From Ferrimonas senticii DSM 18821 (lineage in GTDB: Bacteria; Pseudomonadota; Gammaproteobacteria; Enterobacterales; Shewanellaceae), in NCBI RefSeq assembly GCF_000422665.1, contig NZ_AUGM01000008.1, positions 62,001-126,000 on the forward strand: a DNA stretch of 64,000 nt, in the 5' to 3' direction. A program made the translations under genes and the position numbers. Below the pieces are notes generated by a model that worked only from the letters and a program-made list of their open reading frames with translations, had not been told where the DNA came from and did not search any database. Numbering within the stretch: the stretch's first letter is position 1; every line of letters begins with the position of its first letter. Of this stretch, positions 47,062 to 55,604 are shown piece by piece.

Positions 47062-47157
47062 ATGTACTTCCATTTTATCGCCCTAATTCTAAAGCGAATT
47101 ACTCTAGTGCTAATGGCACTGGCGGGCGTGGATCCGTACATCAAAAAGTACCCCTAA
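47062..47157 (+). CDS. Putative branched-chain leader peptide upstream of ilvE
   Basis: This 31-codon frame, ATG to TAA, encodes a peptide with a run rich in Ile, Leu and Val (IALILKRITLVLMALAGV). Four of its Leu codons are CTA, a rare codon also used in leu leader peptides. Only 19 bp after the stop a strong terminator hairpin begins, and ilvE follows. GCGGGC inside the peptide frame (around 47122-47128) can pair with GCCCGC of the terminator 5' arm, giving an alternative antiterminator. This is the layout of ribosome-mediated transcription attenuation. A true small membrane protein is the alternative. Confidence 0.65.
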   Translation: MYFHFIALILKRITLVLMALAGVDPYIKKYP

Positions 47158-47176
47158 GTTGATGTAGCATTCCCAG

Positions 47177-47207
47177 AGCCCGCTTGATTCAAGCGGGCTT
47201 TTTTTTT
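47177..47207 (+). terminator. Attenuator/terminator upstream of ilvE
   Basis: A perfect 10-bp stem (AGCCCGCTTG with CAAGCGGGCT), a 3-nt loop and nine T. It is 36 bp upstream of the ilvE start, so full termination here would silence ilvE unless the leader alters folding or another promoter exists. Confidence 0.85.
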
Positions 47208-47243
47208 GCTTAAAACAAAATAATAACTCAAGGAAACTGCTTC

Positions 47244-48173
47244 ATGTCTCTGCCAGAAACGATTTGGTTCAACGGTCAATTTGTTGCCTACGCCGATGCC
47301 AAAGTTCACGTATTCAGCCACGCCCTGCACTACGGCTCATCCGTATTTGAAGGGATCCGCGCTTACGATACCCCGAACGGTCCGGCAGTGTTTCGCTTAG
47401 GCGATCATATCCAGCGACTGTTCGACAGCGCCAAAATCTACCGGATGACTATCCCTTACAGCCAAGCAGAGCTGGAACAAGCTTGCTGCGAGGCAGTGAG
47501 CCGCAATGGCTTGGCCAGCGCCTACATCCGCCCGCTGGCGTTTTACGGTAACGTCGGCCTTGGCATCAACGCCGCCCGCGGTCACAACGCCGAAGTGATG
47601 GTCGCGGCGATGCCATGGGGCGCCTATCTGGGTGAAGAGAGCCTGCAACAAGGGGTTGATGTGTGCGTCTCCAGTTGGCAACGACTGGCCGCCAACACCA
47701 TGCCAACTGGCGCTAAAGCCGGTGGTAACTACCTGTCATCACAACTGATCTCCGGCGAGGCCAAACGTCACGGCTATGCCGAAGGGATCGCCTTAGACGT
47801 TAATGGCCAGATCAGCGAGGGCGCCGGAGAAAACCTGTTTATCGTCAAAAACAAGGTGCTGTACACCCCACCGGTAACCGCGGCGATTCTGCCGGGTCTA
47901 ACCCGAGACAGCGTGATGACGCTGGCCAAAGAGTTAGGTTTGGAAGTCCAGCAGCAAGCGTTGGCACGGGAAGCGCTCTATCTGGCTGATGAAGTGTTTA
48001 TGACCGGCACCGCCGCCGAAATTGTGCCGGTGCGCAGCGTCGATGGCATCGACATCGGCTGCGGCGCCCGAGGCCCGATCACCGAACAGCTGCAACGGGC
48101 CTTTTTCGGCCTGTTTGATGGCACCACCGAAGACAAATGGCAATGGCTCACCCCGGTCACACCGGCAAAATAG
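47244..48173 (+). CDS. ilvE: Branched-chain amino acid aminotransferase
   Basis: IlvE is the PLP enzyme for the last step of Ile, Val and Leu synthesis. The 309-residue fold-type IV protein has HALHYGSSVFEGIRAY, IRPLAFYGNVGLG, the PLP lysine K158 in PTGAKAGGNYLSSQL, DVNGQISEGAGENLF and GTAAEIVPVRSVDG. It is alone here, not in an ilvGMEDA operon, but keeps a leader-type attenuator upstream. AAGGAA precedes the ATG by seven bases. Confidence 0.96.
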   Translation: MSLPETIWFNGQFVAYADAKVHVFSHALHYGSSVFEGIRAYDTPNGPAVFRLGDHIQRLFDSAKIYRMTIPYSQAELEQACCEAVSRNGLASAYIRPLAFYGNVGLGINAARGHNAEVMVAAMPWGAYLGEESLQQGVDVCVSSWQRLAANTMPTGAKAGGNYLSSQLISGEAKRHGYAEGIALDVNGQISEGAGENLFIVKNKVLYTPPVTAAILPGLTRDSVMTLAKELGLEVQQQALAREALYLADEVFMTGTAAEIVPVRSVDGIDIGCGARGPITEQLQRAFFGLFDGTTEDKWQWLTPVTPAK

Positions 48174-48185
48174 GCAGAGAACATC

Positions 48186-49490
48186 ATGCAAAGAGACGTC
48201 ACATTAGTGCTTGATAACCCCAGCAGCAGTTTGAAACAACGCGTAATCAAGCTGTATCAGCTGCTTGGGCCTGGGATCATGTTAGCGGCAGCCGCAGTGG
48301 GAGGTTCCCACTTGGTCGCCTCCACCCAAGCCGGCGCCCTATACGGCTGGCAATTGGTCGGGCTGATCCTATTGGTGAACTTGCTGAAATACCCGTTTTT
48401 CCGCGCCGGGGTGCAATACACCATGGGCACCGGCAAAACCTTAATTGAAGGTTATGCCGAAATGGGACGTCCTTACCTGTTGGTGTTTGCGGTCTTGGCG
48501 GCATTCTCAGCGGTGGTTAACGTCGCGGCGCTGCTGCTGTTTAGCGCCAGTTTGTGGTTGCTGTTTGTGCCAACCAGTTGGGCAGGATTGCCGTGGGCAC
48601 TGCTGATCATGGCAGCCTGCTTAGCGATTCTGATCGGCGGTCACTATCGGTTGCTGGACTCGCTGTCGAAATGGTTGATGTTGGCGTTAACCATCGCTAC
48701 TTGCAGTGCGGTGGCGATCGCCGCTGGTGCGCCGAGCATCACCGATCCCAACTTTGTGTCGCCATCGCCGTGGACATTAGCCTCGCTGGGGTTCTTGGTG
48801 GCGACCATGGGCTGGATGCCTGCACCCATCGACATTGCCGCCATCAACACCTTGTGGCTACAGCGCCACTGCAAAACCACCGAAGTGAACTTCAAACAGG
48901 CACTGTTGGATTTTAACGTCGGTTACATCGGCACCGCGGTGTTGGCCGTTGTCTTTGTCGCCCTTGGCGCACTGGTAATGCATGGTACTGGGGTGGTGTT
49001 GGAAAAATCCGGTACCGGCTTTACCCATCAATTGGTCAGCATGTTTACCTCGGTGATCGGCGATTGGGCGCACTATCTGATCTCCACCGTCGCGTTCCTT
49101 ACCATCTTTGGCAGTACCATCACCGCCTTAGATGGCTACAGTCGCGCGGTGGCCGAATCTCACCGACTGCTGTGCGATCAGGGCGTCAACTACGATCCGC
49201 AAACCAATGCGCGCCACTACAGCAAATGGTTGCTGGCCGTGGGCCTCGGTTCAGTCGCTATTGTGGTGTCGTTCAGTTCCAGTTTGCTGGGAATGCTTAA
49301 CTTCGCGATGGTCGCCGCGTTTACCACCACACCGGTATTTGCGCTGTTGAACTACCTGTTGGTCAGCGATGCTCGTCTGCCTGCCCAATACCACTCCCCG
49401 ACCTGGGTTAAGCTGTTGTCAAAACTGGGCTTGGTCGCGCTGTTCGGCTTCTTAGCACTGTTTATCTGGTGGAAATTTTTCTACTTGTAA
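48186..49490 (+). CDS. Nramp-related transporter lacking the canonical metal-site motifs
   Basis: The 434-residue protein has about eleven membrane helices in the Nramp order: LLGPGIMLAAAAVGGSHLVASTQAG for helix 1 and GFLVATMGWMPAPIDIAAIN for helix 6. Canonical Nramp transporters carry DPGN in helix 1 and MPH in helix 6 to bind Mn or Fe; here those positions read GGSH and MPAP. Such divergent members are known to transport other ions such as magnesium, or substrates not yet known. It follows ilvE by 12 bp, so may be co-transcribed. Confidence 0.82.
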   Translation: MQRDVTLVLDNPSSSLKQRVIKLYQLLGPGIMLAAAAVGGSHLVASTQAGALYGWQLVGLILLVNLLKYPFFRAGVQYTMGTGKTLIEGYAEMGRPYLLVFAVLAAFSAVVNVAALLLFSASLWLLFVPTSWAGLPWALLIMAACLAILIGGHYRLLDSLSKWLMLALTIATCSAVAIAAGAPSITDPNFVSPSPWTLASLGFLVATMGWMPAPIDIAAINTLWLQRHCKTTEVNFKQALLDFNVGYIGTAVLAVVFVALGALVMHGTGVVLEKSGTGFTHQLVSMFTSVIGDWAHYLISTVAFLTIFGSTITALDGYSRAVAESHRLLCDQGVNYDPQTNARHYSKWLLAVGLGSVAIVVSFSSSLLGMLNFAMVAAFTTTPVFALLNYLLVSDARLPAQYHSPTWVKLLSKLGLVALFGFLALFIWWKFFYL

Positions 49491-49523
49491 TTGGCCTCGC
49501 TTGCCTGCCGCTACACCAAGAAA

Positions 49524-49547
49524 AAGCCTCAGCAATTGCTGAGGCTT
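49524..49547. terminator. Palindromic terminator between convergent genes
   Basis: AAGCCTCAGCAATTGCTGAGGCTT is a perfect 24-bp palindrome in two 12-base halves. The minus strand has T5 after it, so it mainly ends the dddY transcript; it may also stop the Nramp-like gene. Confidence 0.75.
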
Positions 49548-49573
49548 GCGTGTTACTCAACCAATCTTGACCA

Positions 49574-50830
49574 TCAATATTTGGTCTTAGTCAGGTCACA
49601 ACGGATCTTCTCTCCACGCATGGCTGGCGTGTTTGGGCGCTCGGCCGATTCGCACAACAGCGTAGTGCCGTAGTCATTGCGCGTGTCGTGCGCATTAGAC
49701 CGAGCCCAGACGGAAACAATCGCTTTCTGTTCCGGTTTGGCGTGGCAATCGGCGCCGTTGTAATTAAAGGCGTGGATGGTGTTTTGATGGAAATAGGACA
49801 AATCATCTTTTTCCGGTGAGGTGCTGGCCCAGAACCACGACTCGTTCTCCATGCCGGCATCAAACTCAACTTCACGAACGGTATCGGTTTCGCTGATGGT
49901 CTTCACCAGTGGGCTGTCTTCACGAATCGCGAAATTTTGGAACTCATCGGTGCAGGCCGGTTGGCGAATGGTGTAGTAAATCTCAGAGATCGCATGGTTG
50001 TGGTAGGGGTAGAACGAATCGATCCGCTGCGCCACCATGCCCACTTCCGCGCCAACCTTTTCATTGTTAATTTGATCGATTCGCAGCAAGCCCCAGTGAC
50101 CAAACACTTCTGCGTAAGAATAAGTGCCTCGGGTCTTATCGAAGTTACGTTGGTTACGCTCGCTCTCTTCGGCGTACATCGGGAACCAGCCGACCGCTGC
50201 CCATAGGTTTGGTAAGGCATTGGCACTAACATCAAACGGGAACGCCGCTGGCATCTTAATGTCGCTGCCGGTGACCATCTTGGCGAAGTGTTCGGTGTAA
50301 TCCTTGCCGTAGGCTTTAACTTTTGGATCGGTCACTTTGTTGTCGAAGAACTCGGCAAAGGTTTCCCGTTTAAGCCACTGAGCTACCGGCGAATTGGCCT
50401 CCAGTTCACCACCAGGGCTGTAGATCCAATTGACGTCCTCACGGGCACCAAAGCACTGCTTAGCTTGCTCTGGGTTGGCCAACACCGCATGGATATGTTT
50501 TACCATCAACTGCATATCACGGTTGTCCATAATACACATGTACTGTGGCCCTTTTAGATCGTGAGTATTGGTTTGGTACATCGCCAAATCGGAATTACGA
50601 CAATTGCTGTCGCTGGTGCTTAAGGCGACCGCGTAACCCTCTAGGTATTTCAAGGTTTCCGCCCAAAGCATATCGACGTATTTTTGGTCTGCCGCAGAGT
50701 AACGTGGTGAATCACCTAGACATTGGAAAGTTGCATTGCTAATTTCATTTTTATCCAGGAAATCTGGGATCTCGATTGCATAACCGTTCGCAGCAAACAG
50801 CGCTGCCGCAACCAAACTTAGTTTATTCAT
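49574..50830 (-). CDS. dddY: Periplasmic DMSP lyase, DddY type
   Basis: DddY cleaves dimethylsulfoniopropionate into dimethyl sulfide and acrylate. The 418-residue protein has a Sec signal peptide (MNKLSLVAAALFAANGYA), a helical N-terminal half (NATFQCLGDSPRYSAADQKYVDMLW) and a C-terminal cupin with the metal motif YPYHNHAISEIYYTI (His277, His279, Glu283) and a later His in FHQNTIHAF. This length and order fit DddY, the only periplasmic DMSP lyase family. The start is ATG 50830 with GAGA upstream. Downstream-acting enzymes for acrylate seem encoded just upstream on the same strand, which supports the call. Substrate is inferred from family and context. Confidence 0.85.
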   Translation of the reverse strand: MNKLSLVAAALFAANGYAIEIPDFLDKNEISNATFQCLGDSPRYSAADQKYVDMLWAETLKYLEGYAVALSTSDSNCRNSDLAMYQTNTHDLKGPQYMCIMDNRDMQLMVKHIHAVLANPEQAKQCFGAREDVNWIYSPGGELEANSPVAQWLKRETFAEFFDNKVTDPKVKAYGKDYTEHFAKMVTGSDIKMPAAFPFDVSANALPNLWAAVGWFPMYAEESERNQRNFDKTRGTYSYAEVFGHWGLLRIDQINNEKVGAEVGMVAQRIDSFYPYHNHAISEIYYTIRQPACTDEFQNFAIREDSPLVKTISETDTVREVEFDAGMENESWFWASTSPEKDDLSYFHQNTIHAFNYNGADCHAKPEQKAIVSVWARSNAHDTRNDYGTTLLCESAERPNTPAMRGEKIRCDLTKTKY

Positions 50831-50915
50831 TGGGATTCTCATCAAAATTTATAAGCACACTAATGCCACTAAACCGGTATTTACGTTAGTGGTTTATGCC
50901 GAGGTAAAAATAGGA

Positions 50916-50981
50916 AAGCCGCCTTAATTATTGCCAGTTAATCCGGTGAGGTCGGGATCAACAACATTAACAAGACGGCTT
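50916..50981 (-). terminator. Possible long-loop hairpin after the first tetraheme cytochrome
   Basis: AAGCCGCCTT pairs with AAGACGGCTT (one wobble) across a 46-nt loop, between the cytochrome stop and dddY. The long loop makes it doubtful as a terminator. Confidence 0.35.
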
Positions 50982-51004
50982 GTTTAATTAATCAGATTGA
51001 CTAA

Positions 51005-51391
51005 TTAATTTTTATGTTGGTCGTACTTAAAGGTATGACAGTCGGCACACAGTGGCGCTTTGGCTTCGTGTTCGCCGTGACACTCGGTACATGGCGTTTC
51101 TTTGCCGTAGTGCAGGTTGTCGTGTGGGTTCTGATGCACTTCATCGCCACTGCGTTTGGTCGCTTCCGCCAACTCATCAATATCGTGGCAAGCGGCACAG
51201 GCGGTGTCGGAAGGACGCACTTTGATACCCTGATCGTGGCACGATTCACAGCCGTCATCGTAGTTCATCGCATGGAAATCACGGCCCATGGTCGGCCCCA
51301 TCTCCACCAGCGACGCATCGGCTTTCAATTCCGCCGCTTGCGCACTTAACGCAATGGCAGCAGCGGCAACAACAGTCAGTAATTTTTTCAT
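51005..51391 (-). CDS. Periplasmic tetraheme cytochrome c (pair A)
   Basis: This 128-residue protein has a Sec signal (MKKLLTVVAAAAIALSAQA) and four CxxCH haem motifs: CESCH, CAACH, CTECH and CADCH. It corresponds to the N-terminal haem domain of soluble fumarate reductase (Fcc3) but as a separate protein. It lies 25 bp downstream of flavoprotein A, so the two form a split flavocytochrome. It would hand electrons from the quinol side to the flavoprotein. Confidence 0.93.
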   Translation of the reverse strand: MKKLLTVVAAAAIALSAQAAELKADASLVEMGPTMGRDFHAMNYDDGCESCHDQGIKVRPSDTACAACHDIDELAEATKRSGDEVHQNPHDNLHYGKETPCTECHGEHEAKAPLCADCHTFKYDQHKN

Positions 51392-51416
51392 AATAAATTC
51401 CCTTAAAGTCCGCTGC

Positions 51417-52943
51417 TTACGCCATGATGGTGCGTGCTGCAGTCATCCCCATCACCATACATTCTGGAATCGAGCAGCTGCCTAAGCGGCTTACCCCGTG
51501 AATGCCACCGGTCACTTCGCCGGCCGCGTACAGCCCGGCAATCGGTTGGCCGGTCAGTGAATCCAGTACCTTAGCGGTCGCGTCAATTTGCACCCCGCCC
51601 ATGCAGTAGTGCACTTTTGGCCACAGTCGGATCACGGTGTATGGCGCTTTGATTTCGCCTTTTTGCATCGACAAGGTCATGTCTTTGCCAAACTGCTTAT
51701 CAACCCCAGTACGAACATATTCGTTGTACTCGGCGACCTGCTGCTCCAGCGCTTCAGCTGGAACATCGAACTTAGCGGCGATCTCTTTGAGTGATTCAAA
51801 CTTCCAACCAACGCCATACTTCAATACTTTCTTGTTGTTCGGGTGCTGATCAGCGTGCTCGTAGCTGGAGATCATCAGTGGCGGACGTGGGCTGCCATCA
51901 GGGTAACGACACTTCAGTTCGGCATCGGCGCGGGTCTTACGATCGGCAATCTCGTCCATAAAACGTTTGCCGGTGTTGCAGTCGATAGCCACTGAATGTG
52001 GGAAGTTGTAGATGGCAAAGTTGGAACAGTAGCCAAAGCCGCCTTCATCTGGTGAAGCCCATGGGCCGGACTGAATGTGCGCCAGGTGCACGGGTACCGC
52101 GCCCAGACGGAACATCTCTAACATCCCTTCACCGGTCGCGCCTTCAACGTTGGTGCAGCCCACTTCGGCGGTCAGGGTTGGATCCTGCGCCATCCGCAGT
52201 TTGATGTTGTTAGAGAAACCGCCGGTAGCCATGATCACCCCACGGCTGGCCTTAACAAAATAAGGGGTGCCGCTGTCAGGCTGATCGATGTAGAAGTTTT
52301 GCCGCATCTCGGCGCCGATAACTTTACCGCTGTCGTCTTGCACAAAGCGCACGAACTTCATCCGGTTGACAGTTTCTACGCCCTCTTTACGCGCTAGCTT
52401 CAGCAGCGGCTGGGTAATACCAGCACCACAAGAAACCGAGGTTTGATAGGTACGCGCCACCGAGTGACCGCCCAGCTGCTGCAGGTATGGGTGGAATTGC
52501 GCGCCGGCATCTAAGGTCATCTGCAGCGCTTCCATGGCGTGCTTAGCCACATGGCGCAACAGCACTTCATCGGCGATACCGCGGCCAGCTTTGATCTGAT
52601 CCTGCGCCATCCGCTCTGGGCTATCTTCTACGCCCTCTTGTTGCTGCATCGGGGTATTGGGTGCCGCGAATAAGCCACCGTTGATGGCCGAGTTCCCGCC
52701 GTACACCCCCATTTTTTCAAAAATGGTGACCTGTTTAGCGCCATTACGCATCGCTTCAATGCCAGCGGCAAGACCGGCAAAACCGGAGCCGATAATGGCG
52801 ATTTCAACGGTTTTGTTCCACTTGATATCGCTTGCTTTGGATACCGCCAATGCCGGCATCGCCATCGGTGCCGCGGCAACAGCGCCGGCGACCCCTAGTC
52901 CTTTTAGAAAACGACGACGCGCTTGTTGAGTTACATCAGTCAT
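51417..52943 (-). CDS. Tat-exported FAD-dependent reductase, fumarate/acrylate reductase family (pair A)
   Basis: This 508-residue flavoprotein has a twin-arginine signal (ARRRFLKGLGVAGAVAAAPM), an FAD-binding EIAIIGSGFAGLAAGIEA and the active-site block GGIHGVSRLGSCSIPECMVMG, which replaces the HGxNRLGG block of fumarate reductase. Family members reduce fumarate, methacrylate, acrylate or urocanate in the periplasm. Next to a DMSP lyase, acrylate is the most likely acceptor. It is similar along its whole length to flavoprotein B, 0.9 kb upstream, so the pair arose by duplication. Confidence 0.85.
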   Translation of the reverse strand: MTDVTQQARRRFLKGLGVAGAVAAAPMAMPALAVSKASDIKWNKTVEIAIIGSGFAGLAAGIEAMRNGAKQVTIFEKMGVYGGNSAINGGLFAAPNTPMQQQEGVEDSPERMAQDQIKAGRGIADEVLLRHVAKHAMEALQMTLDAGAQFHPYLQQLGGHSVARTYQTSVSCGAGITQPLLKLARKEGVETVNRMKFVRFVQDDSGKVIGAEMRQNFYIDQPDSGTPYFVKASRGVIMATGGFSNNIKLRMAQDPTLTAEVGCTNVEGATGEGMLEMFRLGAVPVHLAHIQSGPWASPDEGGFGYCSNFAIYNFPHSVAIDCNTGKRFMDEIADRKTRADAELKCRYPDGSPRPPLMISSYEHADQHPNNKKVLKYGVGWKFESLKEIAAKFDVPAEALEQQVAEYNEYVRTGVDKQFGKDMTLSMQKGEIKAPYTVIRLWPKVHYCMGGVQIDATAKVLDSLTGQPIAGLYAAGEVTGGIHGVSRLGSCSIPECMVMGMTAARTIMA

Positions 52944-53398
52944 GGTTGATTACCCTATCAGTGAGAGATGCAACCAAGATAATTTTGGAACTGATTCCAA
53001 ACTGCTAATTCAGTGGGGATATTGACTGGCCAAATTGTCCATTATTAAATTTATGGTTGACGGCACAATTACTTTGATATTTACGGTAAGTTCGCAGTTG
53101 TTTGCAATAAAAAGAAATTTACTTTCAGGCTGCCCAGTTCAAATCTAGCGGCTTACCAGAAAATACTTAATAAAGCTTGCGGCAGCGCATTTTTGCTGGC
53201 TTTGCTATTATTCAGAGATCTAACTCAACCTATTACAATTATTAAATATAGAATAAACCACAACAATTAAAATAATGTAAGTTAACTCACAGATCAGCCA
53301 CTATATTAACGAAAAAAAGCCGATACGGTTACCCGCATCGGCTTACTCTTTCTATCCATTTCAGTTACCGGATGATGAACAGTAACTGTGACACTTAC
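52944..53398. other. Regulatory region between the two cytochrome-flavoprotein pairs
   Basis: AT-rich and without an open frame. It contains the terminator of pair B (53317-53344) and must hold the promoter of pair A. I see partial FNR- and CRP-like half sites but none good enough to call. Confidence 0.5.
53317..53344 (-). terminator. Terminator of pair B
   Basis: A 12-bp stem (AAGCCGATACGG with CCGCATCGGCTT, one wobble) followed on the minus strand by seven T. Confidence 0.85.
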
Positions 53399-53785
53399 TT
53401 AGTTCTTGTGTGCGTCGAACTTAAAGGTGTGGCAGTCAGCGCACAGCGGTGCTTTGGCTTCGTGCTCACCGTGACACTCGGTACACGGAGTTTCTTTACC
53501 GTAGTGCAGGTTATTGTGTGGGTTCTGGTGCACTTCGTCGCCGCTGCGTTGGGTCGCTTCAGCCAGATCGTTTACGTCGTGGCACTGCTCACACGCCTTG
53601 TCAGATGGCTGGATACGGATACCTTGGTCGTGGCAAGACTTACAGCCGTCATCGTAGTTCATGGCGTGGAAGTCACGGCCCATCTTAGCGCCCATTTTTA
53701 CCAAAGACGCGTCCGCTTGCAGTTCCGCCGCTTGCGCACCAAAGGTGATTGCCAGTACAGCGGCAACAGTCAGTAGTTTTTTCAT
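53399..53785 (-). CDS. Periplasmic tetraheme cytochrome c (pair B)
   Basis: This 128-residue protein is a near copy of the pair A cytochrome: Sec signal (MKKLLTVAAVLAITFGAQA), the haem motifs CKSCH, CEQCH, CTECH and CADCH, and the same spacing. It lies 26 bp downstream of flavoprotein B. Conserved blocks FHAMNYDDGC and GDEVHQNPH are shared with pair A. Confidence 0.93.
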   Translation of the reverse strand: MKKLLTVAAVLAITFGAQAAELQADASLVKMGAKMGRDFHAMNYDDGCKSCHDQGIRIQPSDKACEQCHDVNDLAEATQRSGDEVHQNPHNNLHYGKETPCTECHGEHEAKAPLCADCHTFKFDAHKN

Positions 53786-53811
53786 CTGTATATTCCTCTA
53801 AGCGGTTTGGC

Positions 53812-55338
53812 TTACGCGCCCATTACCGAGCGTGCTGCAGTCATACCCATCACCATACACTCAGGGATGGAGCAGCTACCCAGACGGCTTACGCCGTGGA
53901 TGCCGCCAGCTACTTCACCGGCTGCGAACAGGTTCGGGATTGGTTGACCAGTGATAGAGTCCAGTACACGGGCGTCTTTGGTGATCTGCACACCGCCTTG
54001 GCAGTAGTGTACTTTTGGCCACAGACGAACCACGGAGAATGGCGCTTCCAGGAACTTACCTTTGGCTTCAGCCATGTTCTTACCGAACTGCGCATCAACA
54101 CCGGATTTAACGTAGCCGTTGTACTCGTCAACCTGCTGCTGCAGTGCCTTTAGCGGCACGTTAAAGTGCTTAGCCAGCGCTTCTAGAGAATCGAACTTCC
54201 AGCCAACGTTGTACTTCAGTACTTTCTTAGCGTTCGGATGCTCGTCAGCGTGCTTCCAAGAGGTGATCATGATCGGTGGCATTGGGTTGCCTTCGGCATC
54301 ACGACAGTTCAGCTCTGCATCAGCACGGGTCTTACGGTCGGCGATTTCGTTCATGAAACGCTTACCGGTTTGGGTATCAACCGCGATAGAGTGCGGGAAG
54401 TTGTAGATGGAGTAGTTAGACACGTAACCGAAACCACCTTCGTCTGGGGAAGCCCAAGGACCAGACTGGATGTGCGCTAGGTGCACTGGAATAGCGCCCA
54501 TGCGGAACATCTCTAGCATCGCTTCACCGGTCGCACCTTTGTGGTTGGTACAACCCACTTCGCCAGTCAAAGTTGGATCTTGCGCCATACGCAGGTTGAT
54601 GTTTTGGGCAAAACCACCGGTGGCCATGATCACGCCGCGCAGGGCACGAACGAAGATCACTTTGCCGCTCTTTTCGTCGCCAAAGTAGTAGTTTTCACGC
54701 GCCTTGAAGCCTTCGATTTTACCGTCTTTACCGGTTACGAAACCTTCAAACTTGATACGTGCTACTGCTTCAACGCCCTCTTTACGAGCCAATTTCAGCA
54801 GCGGCTGAGTGATACCAGCACCGCAAGATACGGTGGTCTGGTAAGTACGCGCTACCGCGTGACCGCCCAGTTGTTGCAGGTATGGGTGATATTCAGCACC
54901 GGCTTCGATGGTCAGTTGCAGCGCTTCGGCGGCGTGCTCGGCTACATGGCGCAGCAGAGTCTCATCAGCGATACCACGGCCTGCAGCCAGCTGGTCAGCA
55001 ACCATCTGCTCAACGGAGTCCTTAACGCCCTCTTGCTTTTGCATTGGGGTGTTTGGCGCTGCAAACAGGCCACCGTTGATGGCGGAGTTACCACCAAATA
55101 CGCCCATCTTTTCAAAGATGGTAACGCTCTTGGCGCCTTTACGCTTGGCTTCAATACCGGCAGCCAGACCGGCAAAACCGGAACCAATGATGGCAACGTC
55201 TACGGTCTTGTCCCACTTCACGCCTTCAGCGGAAGTGTTGGCGAAAGCCGCCATTGGAGCAGCAGTAGCAGCTGCGGCACCTGCAACGCCCAAACCTTTT
55301 AGGAAACGGCGGCGAGCTTGTTGATTTACTTCAGTCAT
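53812..55338 (-). CDS. Tat-exported FAD-dependent reductase, fumarate/acrylate reductase family (pair B)
   Basis: It has the same 508-residue layout as flavoprotein A: Tat motif ARRRFLKGLG, FAD motif VAIIGSGFAGLAAGIEAK, substrate block GGIHGVSRLGSCSIPECMVMG. It lacks its own haem domain, unlike fused flavocytochrome c3. It stands between the NapH-like gene and cytochrome B on one strand. Differences between A and B lie mainly in the middle third, the substrate-capping region, so the two may prefer different unsaturated acids. Exact substrate unknown. Confidence 0.85.
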   Translation of the reverse strand: MTEVNQQARRRFLKGLGVAGAAAATAAPMAAFANTSAEGVKWDKTVDVAIIGSGFAGLAAGIEAKRKGAKSVTIFEKMGVFGGNSAINGGLFAAPNTPMQKQEGVKDSVEQMVADQLAAGRGIADETLLRHVAEHAAEALQLTIEAGAEYHPYLQQLGGHAVARTYQTTVSCGAGITQPLLKLARKEGVEAVARIKFEGFVTGKDGKIEGFKARENYYFGDEKSGKVIFVRALRGVIMATGGFAQNINLRMAQDPTLTGEVGCTNHKGATGEAMLEMFRMGAIPVHLAHIQSGPWASPDEGGFGYVSNYSIYNFPHSIAVDTQTGKRFMNEIADRKTRADAELNCRDAEGNPMPPIMITSWKHADEHPNAKKVLKYNVGWKFDSLEALAKHFNVPLKALQQQVDEYNGYVKSGVDAQFGKNMAEAKGKFLEAPFSVVRLWPKVHYCQGGVQITKDARVLDSITGQPIPNLFAAGEVAGGIHGVSRLGSCSIPECMVMGMTAARSVMGA

Positions 55339-55540
55339 TTCATCAAAACCCTATTTAAGAGATGGGTTTAGATTAGGGGTGGAAGTGATTCCAAACCGCG
55401 AGCCCGTAGCGACTGCAATTGCGACATTTTGTCTTTGTTGAAATCTGTGTAATGACTCTTGAACTGGCTTCGACTGGCGAACCGGCTAACACTTTAGTGA
55501 TAGAAAAAACGAAGTTTTTTATTGTTGAATCAACAAAAAT

Positions 55541-55565
55541 GCCGCCAAGCGTAAGCTTTGGCGGC
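55541..55565 (-). terminator. Terminator of the NapH-like gene
   Basis: GCCGCCAAGC and GCTTTGGCGGC (one bulge) with a GTAA loop and T5 on the minus strand. It separates the NapH-like gene from flavoprotein B. Confidence 0.75.
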
Positions 55566-55604
55566 AATTCCTAAAATCCCGAGTCAAATGACTCTACTTT
55601 TCAG

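Noticed and set aside
52944-53398. FNR-like TTGAT...ATCAG near the start of flavoprotein A
   Set aside because: The half-site spacing is five rather than four bases and it overlaps the start codon region.
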